From an uncultured Pseudomonadales bacterium (lineage in GTDB: Bacteria > Pseudomonadota > Gammaproteobacteria > Pseudomonadales > Cellvibrionaceae): DNA of 54,643 nucleotides. The position numbers and the translations under genes were made by a program. Where the stretch lies: contig CANLTI010000033.1 in the NCBI GenBank assembly GCA_947494095.1, positions 1 to 54,643 of the forward strand, in the 5' to 3' direction. This document shows, piece by piece, positions 18,195-25,436 of the stretch (the first letter of the stretch is position 1; every line of letters begins with the position of its first letter). The notes beneath the pieces are model-generated. The model was given only the letters and a program-made list of their open reading frames with translations. It did not search any database and had not been told where the DNA came from.

Positions 18195-18953
18195 ATGCAA
18201 TTTGCATCTTTAGGTAGTGGGAGTGAGGGGAATGCAACGCTTATTCAGTATGGCGAAACGCTATTGTTACTCGATTGCGGTTTCTCATTAAAGGGCTTAA
18301 GTGAGCGCTTAAAGCGCTTGGCTTTAACACCTGCCGATATTACCGCCGTCTTGGTGACCCATGAGCATGCCGACCACATTCGCGGTGTTGGTCCGCTCAC
18401 TCGTAAATACGGTACAGTCGCTTACATGAGTGCTGGGACGGCCAGCGCTAAAACATTGGGTAAAGTCCCACATACCACGGTGATCGCTGCGGGTGAAACA
18501 CTCCATATTGGCGGTATCGATATTGAAGTGCATGGTGTGCCACATGATGCGCGCGAGCCAACGCAATTTATTTTTAATGCCTCTGGTCGGCGCTTAGGGG
18601 TACTAACCGACTTAGGCAGTATTCCCGATGAGTTAGTTCGGCACTATGGTGAGTTAGATGCGCTGCTGCTAGAGGCCAACCACGACCCCGAAATGCTTGC
18701 TCGCGGCTCGTATCCGACTAGCCTTAAGCAGCGTGTTGGCGGGTATTGGGGGCATTTAAGTAATCAGCAAAGCGCGAGGTTGATTGAGCAGGTGAATGTT
18801 GACAGGCTTCAACATTTGGTGCTTGCGCATATTAGTCAAAAAAACAATAGTCAGGCGCATGTTATGGCTGCCTTTGAAGACTTGCCTGCTGCCTATAGCT
18901 TATTGCAATTAGCCAATCAAAACACAGGTTTTGATTGGCTGTTGATTGCCTGA
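18195..18953 (+). CDS. Metallo-beta-lactamase-fold hydrolase (YycJ/WalJ-like)
   Basis: A cytoplasmic metallohydrolase of about 252 residues. The N-terminus MQFASLGSGSEGNATLI is typical of the YycJ/WalJ group, proposed to act on nucleic acid (5'-3' exonuclease-like). The zinc motif is THEHADHIRG, followed by LTDLGS and a later conserved His (LVLAHIS). Two ATGs are available. The one at 18195 has AAGGA six bases upstream, whereas for 18189 the ribosome site would touch the start codon. Confidence 0.85.
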   Translation: MQFASLGSGSEGNATLIQYGETLLLLDCGFSLKGLSERLKRLALTPADITAVLVTHEHADHIRGVGPLTRKYGTVAYMSAGTASAKTLGKVPHTTVIAAGETLHIGGIDIEVHGVPHDAREPTQFIFNASGRRLGVLTDLGSIPDELVRHYGELDALLLEANHDPEMLARGSYPTSLKQRVGGYWGHLSNQQSARLIEQVNVDRLQHLVLAHISQKNNSQAHVMAAFEDLPAAYSLLQLANQNTGFDWLLIA

Positions 18954-19052
18954 AAAAGGCATATCCAAAGCAGCCAAAAATTTGCGTGCTAAGCTTAAAT
19001 AAATCTCTAGCGTTAGCGGTTTTATTGAGTTTGCTATTTTGAGGAGCACGGA

Positions 19053-19343
19053 ATGGATAGAGTGAGTCTTTCGACAGAGGATCGCAGGCGATCAGAGCGA
19101 ACATCGGCCATTATTCGGGTTGAGTTAACGCATCCGGCTTTTGGAACTTTAGTCGGTAGCACGCGAGATATCTCTGACGGCGGTGCTCAGGTGTGTATTG
19201 AAAATGAATTAATCCCTCCGGTGGGTACCGAGGTGAATGTTATTTTTAAGAAGGTTGTTGGCTCTGTCAACACTGAGCCTGTCGCCATGAAGCTAATGTA
19301 TGCCCATAAGAACGTGGTGGGTTTAATGTTTTTAGCGCGTTAA
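19053..19343 (+). CDS. PilZ-domain protein
   Basis: A 96-residue single PilZ domain, likely a c-di-GMP receptor. The N-terminal RRRSERTSAIIRVEL supplies the Arg-rich motif, and DISDGGAQV corresponds to the D/NxSxxG motif. A ribosome site GAGGAG precedes the ATG by about 6-8 bases. It is monocistronic with a terminator behind it. Its partner is unknown. Confidence 0.85.
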   Translation: MDRVSLSTEDRRRSERTSAIIRVELTHPAFGTLVGSTRDISDGGAQVCIENELIPPVGTEVNVIFKKVVGSVNTEPVAMKLMYAHKNVVGLMFLAR

Positions 19344-19403
19344 CTGACCGAACAGGCCTGTAGAGCAAAATATTCAGCAAAGATTCACGAAATCGTTGTA
19401 AAG

Positions 19404-19440
19404 TGGCCGCCTAAATTGTTTAGGTGGCCATTTTTGTTTC
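19404..19440 (+). terminator. Terminator after PilZ gene
   Basis: A 12-bp stem TGGCCGCCTAAA / TTTAGGTGGCCA (one G-T pair) with loop ttg, followed by TTTTTGTTTC. Confidence 0.85.
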
Positions 19441-19518
19441 TTTTAGCGGGTTTAGCACCTCACAGAGCGATACAAATAATGAGTGCACCAATTAATTAAT
19501 GATATTGAGGAAATGTTT

Positions 19519-20169
19519 ATGCGTCGTTTAGGTATTGCAGTTTTGGCTCTTTCTTTGTCTGCTTGTACAACTCTTGATCCTTATACCGGCGAGAAAAAAG
19601 TGGGTAACTCGGCAAAAGGTGCGGGCATTGGTGCGTTGGCGGGTGCCGTTATCGGTGCTGCAACAGCGAGTAAAAATGACCGAGAAAAATCGATTTTAAC
19701 GGGTGCAGCATTGGGTGCAGCGAGCGGTGGCGGTATTGGCTTTTACATGGACAAACAAGAAAAAGCCTTGCGTGATAGATTGTCTGGTTCGGGTGTTCAA
19801 GTGCAGCGCGAAGGCGATAACTTGCGCTTAATTATGCCTGGCAATATCACATTCCAAACAGGCAGTGCTCAGATTCTGGGTAACTTCTACGATGTGCTAG
19901 ATTCTGTGGCTGTGGTTCTTAAAGAGTTTAAAGATACCTCTATTTTGGTGGCTGGTCATACCGACTCTGTGGGCAATGATAGCTCAAACCAAACATTGAG
20001 TGAGCGCCGTGCTTATTCGGTTAAAAACTATCTAGCGTCTGCCGGTATTCCTTCAGGTCGCGCACAAGCGATTGGCTTTGGTGAGCGTTACCCTGTTGCC
20101 AGCAACAGCACAGCGCAAGGCCGAGAGCAAAACCGCCGCGTTGAGCTTGAATTAGAACCCCTTAAATAA
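19519..20169 (+). CDS. OmpA-family lipoprotein with glycine-zipper segment
   Basis: An outer-membrane lipoprotein of about 216 residues, similar in layout to YiaD. It has a signal peptide with lipobox LSAC, a glycine-zipper stretch (GAGIGALAGAVIGAAT and GAALGAASGGGIGF), then an OmpA C-terminal peptidoglycan-binding domain with TGSAQIL, GHTDSVGND and NRRVELEL. The ATG at 19519 has GAGG eight bases upstream. The in-frame GTG at 19483 and ATG at 19513 are less well placed. A terminator follows. Confidence 0.88.
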   Translation: MRRLGIAVLALSLSACTTLDPYTGEKKVGNSAKGAGIGALAGAVIGAATASKNDREKSILTGAALGAASGGGIGFYMDKQEKALRDRLSGSGVQVQREGDNLRLIMPGNITFQTGSAQILGNFYDVLDSVAVVLKEFKDTSILVAGHTDSVGNDSSNQTLSERRAYSVKNYLASAGIPSGRAQAIGFGERYPVASNSTAQGREQNRRVELELEPLK

Positions 20170-20186
20170 GCGCAAGTATACGCTTT

Positions 20187-20236
20187 AAGCCTCAACTTTT
20201 TGTATGTGCGATGGCGCATGGTTGAGGCTTTTTTTT
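20187..20236 (+). terminator. Terminator after OmpA-family gene
   Basis: The arms AAGCCTCAAC and GTTGAGGCTT enclose a smaller TGCG/CGCA stem and are followed by an eight-base T-run. Confidence 0.85.
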
Positions 20237-20306
20237 AGCCAATGTATACGCACGCAGTGTAAAATTACCGCCTCAACCCTGTTGGCCATTAAAAGAGTTA
20301 TTGATC

Positions 20307-21026
20307 ATGTTGAAAGTAGGAGCGCTTGCTGCCGTTTGTTTGGTAAGCTTTTTGACCGGCTGCGCAACAGCGCCCGCTACCACCCCAGAAGACCCTTGGG
20401 AGGGGATGAACCGTGCCGTTTTTAGGTTTAACGATCGCCTCGATTATTGGGTTGCCAAGCCTGTAGCAAAAGGCTACCTTGCTATTGCGCCTAGCTTTGT
20501 TGAGACGGGTGTTGATAACTTTTTTAGCAACGTGTCAGAGGTGCCTAATGTTTTTAATGGCATACTGCAGGCCAAGTGGAAACAGGCAGGTTATGACAGC
20601 AGCCGCTTTTTACTCAATACCTTTGCGGGTTTGGGTGGTTTGGTTGATGTTGCTGCTGAGGCTGGTTTACCCAAAAGTCAAAGAGAAGACTTTGGTCAAA
20701 CGCTGCGTTTATGGGGGGTGCCACAAGGCCCTTACCTGGTCTTACCTGTATTAGGGCCCTCTACGATCACCGCCTTGGCGGGTCTACCGGTAGACTGGTT
20801 TGTGAGTCCGACCTCTTATCTTTCGAACGAGCCTTTACGCTACGGCCTGACGGCTTTAGATTATACCAATATCCGTGCGGGGCTCTTAGAGGCCGAAGGC
20901 TTGGTCAGTGGCGATAAATACCTGTTTTATCGCGAAGCGTATTTGCAAAACCGCGCGTTTTTAGTGAACGACGGTACCGTTGAAGATACCTTTGGTGGTG
21001 ACTTAGAAGACTTTGACGACTTCTAG
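20307..21026 (+). CDS. mlaA: MlaA (VacJ) family lipoprotein
   Basis: An outer-membrane lipoprotein of about 239 residues that removes phospholipids from the outer leaflet in the Mla lipid-asymmetry pathway. It has a signal peptide with lipobox LTGC, then the diagnostic DPWEGMNRAVFRFNDRLD, and FGQTLRLWGVPQGPYLVLP later. The ATG at 20307 is chosen over the in-frame TTG at 20301. The C-terminus is acidic (DLEDFDDF). The mlaBCDEF genes are not in this window. Confidence 0.92.
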   Translation: MLKVGALAAVCLVSFLTGCATAPATTPEDPWEGMNRAVFRFNDRLDYWVAKPVAKGYLAIAPSFVETGVDNFFSNVSEVPNVFNGILQAKWKQAGYDSSRFLLNTFAGLGGLVDVAAEAGLPKSQREDFGQTLRLWGVPQGPYLVLPVLGPSTITALAGLPVDWFVSPTSYLSNEPLRYGLTALDYTNIRAGLLEAEGLVSGDKYLFYREAYLQNRAFLVNDGTVEDTFGGDLEDFDDF

Positions 21027-21104
21027 TCACGGGCAATTCTATGCGCTATGGAGACAGTGCGATAGGCATGCACCTATCGCAATGCATGCCTGCGTATTTG
21101 CTTG

Positions 21105-21437
21105 TTAGGTTTTAGGGTCATAGCACATGGCGACAAGGTATTTTCCTGGCTCGTTGGCGGCTTGCCCACGGATAACATGCCCTTTGACATCCAGTGTGGC
21201 CCCGGTACCACCGGGTGAGTGAATAGTGACACCAATGGGTTGATTAACCGGTAAGTTATCTTCTAACTCGAGTAGTGCACCGCCGCCGCTCAAATTAACG
21301 CACACTCCTTCTTTTTGCATGCCGTTATGATCTGTAATAATGGCACTGGCGTTGATTTCCATACGTATGAAATCACGCTTCTCGTCATAACTTCTATTGC
21401 TCAGGTTATGTGCGCCATGTGCTTGTGGTGTAGTCAT
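21105..21437 (-). CDS. PilZ-domain protein
   Basis: A 110-residue PilZ-domain protein, likely a c-di-GMP receptor. The motifs EKRDFIRMEI (Arg-poor variant of RxxxR) and NLSGGGALLEL (NxSxxG) are present. The frame stays open to 21569. The ATG at 21437 has AGAGGA six bases upstream and gives a compact domain, so the extra 44 residues are probably not translated. The first Arg motif is weaker than in the 19053 protein, so ligand binding is less certain. Confidence 0.75.
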   Translation of the reverse strand: MTTPQAHGAHNLSNRSYDEKRDFIRMEINASAIITDHNGMQKEGVCVNLSGGGALLELEDNLPVNQPIGVTIHSPGGTGATLDVKGHVIRGQAANEPGKYLVAMCYDPKT

Positions 21438-21773
21438 ACTTTGTCCTCTTTGGTGCGCGCGGTTGTAGGCTTTAGCGCGGCTAGTTTTTTTGTTTTTCAT
21501 ATTGAATAACGGTGTTGTTATAACTTTGACACTATTTGGCCCCACAGGGTATGACGCCATTGTCCGCAAATATCAATCCACTAAAATGATCGATGTGTGT
21601 TGTGAATGCGCGATGATTCTTTTGGCGCCATTTTTTTGGTTTTAGATCGCTTGCATGGCCTTGTAAGAGAGGGTAGTGTTACCACCGGGCGATAGGGTCG
21701 ATGTTTATAATGCGACGATTATGGATAATGATAAGAATTTACTTTCGATGGAGCATGTTGCATTCTTTTGATG

Positions 21774-21807
21774 CGTTTTTTGATGCACTTTTTGATGCAC
21801 TTTGATG
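21774..21807. repeat. TTTTTGATGCAC tandem repeat
   Basis: About three imperfect units of ttttgatgcact lie directly upstream of the receiver-phosphatase gene, in its likely leader. They may affect expression, but no known motif is recognised. Confidence 0.6.
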
Positions 21808-21823
21808 AGGCAATGGTAATTCG

Positions 21824-23104
21824 ATGAATCAAGCCTTTAAGGCAAAAGCAATGGGTAAAACTGTTGTTTTGATTGATGACGACCTTTATACGAGAGACCG
21901 GCTCCAGGTTTATTTGCACGGATGTGGTTTAAGTGTCGTCACTTTTGATAGCGCCGTTTGTGCTCGTGATTACTTAGAGCACGAATCACCAGATATAGTG
22001 ATTACAGATTTACGCTCGCCCGAGTTATCGGGGCTTGACCTTTTACGGGCTATTAATCAGCTGGATAACCCTGTGCCCGTTATTTTAATGTCGGGTATTG
22101 GCAATGTCTCTGATGTTGCTCAAGCGCTGCGATTAGGGGCTGCCGATTATCTCATCAAACCCATACTAGACTTTGATGTGGTGGTGCATGCAGTTGACCA
22201 AGCGCTGAACATGCAATTACTCAAGCAAGAAAACGAGGCGTACAAAGAGCGCTTAGAGACGATTAATCAAGAGCTACTGCACACGGTGCAGCTCCTGGAG
22301 CGTGATCAACAAGCGGCGAAGCAAGTTCAACGCAATTTATTACCTATTACGCCAGTGAGCTATGGGGGCATTACTTTAAGTCACCGTATTTTACCTTCAC
22401 TGTATTTAAGTGGAGACTTTATTGACTATGGTTATGTACACCAACGCTACATTGCTTATTATTTAACGGATGTGTCGGGGCACGGCGCATCTTCGGCATT
22501 TGTGACTGTCTGGCTAAAGCAGCTAGTGCGCCGATTATTTAGAGAGCAGCAGTTGTTTCAAGACGCGCATGCGTTTAAAGAAGTACCGGCACAGCTGCTT
22601 GAAGTGGTTAATCGGGAATTAATGCAGTCGCGTTTTTTTTCGCACTTAACCAGTGTGGTGGGCGTGATTGACGCTGATACGCGGGAAATGTCTTATGTGA
22701 TTGCCGGGCATTTACCGCTGCCTTTACTCATTACCCCCGAGGGAGCAGTTGAGTTCTTAGAGGGAAAGGGCAAGCCGGTGGGCTTGTTCGAAAATGCTAC
22801 TTGGCGGTTGAATACGGTGAAGTTACCAAAGGGCTTCCAGTTGGTGATTTTTTCTGATGGTATTTTAGAGACGCTTCCCGATAGCGACTTAATTGATAAA
22901 GAGCAACGATTATTAACGGCTGTTAAGGCTTGTGTTGGTCAAGAGGGTTATTCTTCTGACTCTAAAGGCGCAAGCGATCGCCTGGCAGCGACACTATCAT
23001 TGGATGCTATAGCTTCTGGTTTGGGCTTGGAGGTTGATCAGGAAGCGCCTGATGACATTGCTATGGTATTAATTCAGGATGCTTCATCACCTATTGGTGT
23101 ATAG
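21824..23104 (+). CDS. Response regulator fused to PP2C/SpoIIE-type phosphatase
   Basis: A 426-residue protein with an N-terminal receiver domain (VVLIDDDLYTRD, phospho-Asp in IVITDLRSPELSG, Lys in YLIKPI). A coiled-coil linker spans about residues 135-170, followed by a SpoIIE-type Ser/Thr phosphatase domain with YLTDVSGHGASSAF and DDIAMVLI metal-binding motifs. The layout matches HsbR/RssB-like partner-switch regulators, but no C-terminal HATPase anti-sigma kinase domain is present. The expected substrate is the STAS protein encoded 23 bases downstream. An alternative start at 21854 (MGKTVVLIDDD) has AAGG eight bases upstream. Confidence 0.9.
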   Translation: MNQAFKAKAMGKTVVLIDDDLYTRDRLQVYLHGCGLSVVTFDSAVCARDYLEHESPDIVITDLRSPELSGLDLLRAINQLDNPVPVILMSGIGNVSDVAQALRLGAADYLIKPILDFDVVVHAVDQALNMQLLKQENEAYKERLETINQELLHTVQLLERDQQAAKQVQRNLLPITPVSYGGITLSHRILPSLYLSGDFIDYGYVHQRYIAYYLTDVSGHGASSAFVTVWLKQLVRRLFREQQLFQDAHAFKEVPAQLLEVVNRELMQSRFFSHLTSVVGVIDADTREMSYVIAGHLPLPLLITPEGAVEFLEGKGKPVGLFENATWRLNTVKLPKGFQLVIFSDGILETLPDSDLIDKEQRLLTAVKACVGQEGYSSDSKGASDRLAATLSLDAIASGLGLEVDQEAPDDIAMVLIQDASSPIGV

Positions 23105-23127
23105 GCTCTACAAGCGGTATAGATTGA

Positions 23128-23607
23128 ATGGCAGGTCAAATTTTAGTAGCAAGCAGTGACGGCTCCTATGTTATTCGCTTAATTGGTGATGTCAGAATGG
23201 TGCTGTGCTTATCGTTTGATAAGTTTATTAATGCCATGTTTGAAGATTCGCAATTTCACACCGTGGTGTTTGATTTAAGGCAGGCAGTCGCAGTCGACAG
23301 TACCACGTTGGGGCTGATGGCCAAAATAGCACTGCGTTGTATGAAGGCGCGCATGAGTAAGCCTGTGCTTTTGTCTGAGTCGACAGGCATGCTGAGACTA
23401 CTCGATGTTATGGGCTTTGAAGATATTTTTATTATTAGCCTTGGCTGTGATGGTGCTGATGTTAACGCCAAAGCATTAGACTGCGAAGAAGGCACAGAAG
23501 ACTGCTTTAAGCGCCAAGTGTTAGATGCGCATAAGGTTTTAATGTCATTAAACGAGCATAATAATCAAGCCTTTAAAGCTCTGGTTGAGAGTTTAGAAGG
23601 CAGTTAA
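23128..23607 (+). CDS. STAS-domain anti-sigma-factor antagonist
   Basis: A 159-residue protein with a STAS domain in residues 1-100. The phosphorylatable Ser/Thr lies in VAVDSTTLGLM, after which a charged C-terminal tail follows (LDAHKVLMSLNEHNN). In partner-switch systems the dephosphorylated form binds an anti-sigma factor or a diguanylate cyclase. It lies between the receiver-phosphatase and a cyclase gene, the same order of functions as Pseudomonas HsbR-HsbA-HsbD, which supports that role here. Confidence 0.88.
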   Translation: MAGQILVASSDGSYVIRLIGDVRMVLCLSFDKFINAMFEDSQFHTVVFDLRQAVAVDSTTLGLMAKIALRCMKARMSKPVLLSESTGMLRLLDVMGFEDIFIISLGCDGADVNAKALDCEEGTEDCFKRQVLDAHKVLMSLNEHNNQAFKALVESLEGS

Positions 23608-23765
23608 GAGCTAGTTTTAAGTCGAGTAACGTATTTAAGTAATAGTGGCTATTCAATAGTGTCGTTTAGTTTTTCGCGCATTTGAGTCGTACACATCATC
23701 TATGCTCAATTGAATAGGGTGCGGGTTAGGCTGCCCAATGTAGAGCCGCGTGAGTAAAATAAAAA

Positions 23766-25073
23766 ATGCTAAGTCTACTACTCAAAACAGAAAGAAAGCT
23801 CCTCGCTTTGGTGGTGATAACCGTATTGGCGGTTGTACTGCGGCCTTGGATATTGGCTTCTAGTCATATTATTGATTCTCGCGAGGGTCATACCAAGCGT
23901 ATTTATGATGATGTGCTAAACGGCGGTCTCAGCGAAGTGCACTGGATCGATAAAGATAAAGACCAGTGGCAATGCATTATTAAAAAGGGGTTTAATTACC
24001 CTTATTGTGGGCATGAGCTTTATCTCAATAGTAGCTTCGTTGATGGTCTTGACCTGAGCACCTATAAATCGATGCGATTATGGTTGCGCTATGATGGCCC
24101 GGCAAAAACAATTCGAATATTTTTGCGTAATTACAATCCCGCCTATAGTTACGATGATGTGCTTAAATCAACAAAATACAATGCGTTAGAATTTGAAAAA
24201 GAGCTATTGGATAAAAGTGGTTATTTAGAGCTGAGCTTTTCAGATTTTTCGGTGGCTGACTGGTGGTTGCAAGAGCATGAAATTCCCTTGCGCCATTCTT
24301 ATTCGGATTTTAAAAATATTGTGATTATCGAAATCCAAACCGGCTCGGGTCAGGATTTTGGTGTACATGAATTTACATTAGATCGCATTGAATTTAAGCG
24401 TCAGTTAATTTCGACAGAAAGCTGGTATTTGGCCATTATAACGGCGTGGGTAATTTTTATTTTGGGGTTTTTAATCTTTCGTGTTGTCAGTTTAAAAAAA
24501 GAACTCAATGATCGTCATTTTAAAGAAAGCGAGCTAACACAGTTAAATACTTTACTGGATAAGCAAGCAAAAAATATGGAAGTGAAAGCAAAGCGTGACC
24601 CGCTCACGGGGGCATTTAATCGCGAGGGTGTAGAGGAATCTTTAGTGGATGCCCTCAATGAATGGCATATTAGTGCCAAGCGGCTCTCGATTATTTTATT
24701 GGATTTAGATCACTTTAAGCGGGTGAATGATGCGCAAGGGCATGCAGCAGGTGATAATGTTCTTGTTGAGTTGTCATCGCTGGTGACACGCAATGTGCGC
24801 GCGGCTGATTGGTTTGCTCGTTGGGGTGGCGAAGAATTTTTATTGGTGTGCTGTAATAGTGAGCTCAGTGAAACCGTTGCATTGGCCGAAAAACTCCGGC
24901 GATTAATCGAGCGCCATAATTTTAGTGTAAGCACCCCTATTACCGCCAGCTTTGGGGTGGCCGCAATACAGGTCAATGAAAGCCTTGAGAGCTTATTTAA
25001 ACGTGCAGATGAAGCATTATACAAAGCAAAGCGAACTAGCCGTAACCGTGTGATCGCCTCTGAAGATGAGTGA
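23766..25073 (+). CDS. Periplasmic-sensing diguanylate cyclase (GGDEF)
   Basis: A 435-residue inner-membrane protein. The first helix is near residues 12-32. The periplasmic domain of about 190 residues is beta-rich, with segments such as YKSMRLWLRYDGPAKTIRIF that recall a carbohydrate-binding jelly roll. A second helix (WYLAIITAWVIFILGFLIF) follows, then a coiled coil and a GGDEF domain (RDPLTGAFNREG, ARWGGEEFLLVC). The inhibitory RxxD site is present (RAAD five residues before GGEEF), so product feedback is expected. The STAS protein upstream is its likely partner. A terminator follows. Confidence 0.9.
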   Translation: MLSLLLKTERKLLALVVITVLAVVLRPWILASSHIIDSREGHTKRIYDDVLNGGLSEVHWIDKDKDQWQCIIKKGFNYPYCGHELYLNSSFVDGLDLSTYKSMRLWLRYDGPAKTIRIFLRNYNPAYSYDDVLKSTKYNALEFEKELLDKSGYLELSFSDFSVADWWLQEHEIPLRHSYSDFKNIVIIEIQTGSGQDFGVHEFTLDRIEFKRQLISTESWYLAIITAWVIFILGFLIFRVVSLKKELNDRHFKESELTQLNTLLDKQAKNMEVKAKRDPLTGAFNREGVEESLVDALNEWHISAKRLSIILLDLDHFKRVNDAQGHAAGDNVLVELSSLVTRNVRAADWFARWGGEEFLLVCCNSELSETVALAEKLRRLIERHNFSVSTPITASFGVAAIQVNESLESLFKRADEALYKAKRTSRNRVIASEDE

Positions 25074-25111
25074 TTTTTGAGTGCCTGAGTGGGCACTGTC
25101 GTTCAGCATTT

Positions 25112-25138
25112 AAAAGGAGCTTATCGAGCTCCTTTTTT
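25112..25138 (+). terminator. Terminator after the diguanylate cyclase
   Basis: The stem AAAAGGAGCT / AGCTCCTTTT is followed by T-rich DNA. It separates the cyclase from the kinase-FHA pair, which therefore probably has its own promoter in the 25.15-25.43 kb gap. Confidence 0.85.
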
Positions 25139-25436
25139 ATTTTTACCGATATGTGGTTTCAAGCCTTCTGCTAGTGCTCAGTTTTTGATACCTTAGAGAG
25201 TGGTATCGCGTCAGTATTAATATGTCGGTATATTTTAATAGATGAAGTGTTAGCTTAGCCCCGTACTGCCCGTGTGTTGTGTGAGTATTATATAGGGGCT
25301 CGGTGAGTGTTGATCATAGATGCCACGATATACAGGCTGTTATATATGTGTGTAAATTTAAATCTGTCGAGCAAAACCAAATGACTAAAAGTATGAGTGC
25401 ACCAGTAGTATGTATGATATCGATGTGTGGTGACCT

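Noticed and set aside
25139..25436. c-di-GMP riboswitch before the CHASE2 kinase
   Set aside because: No GEMM-like conserved core or paired stems could be recognised by eye.
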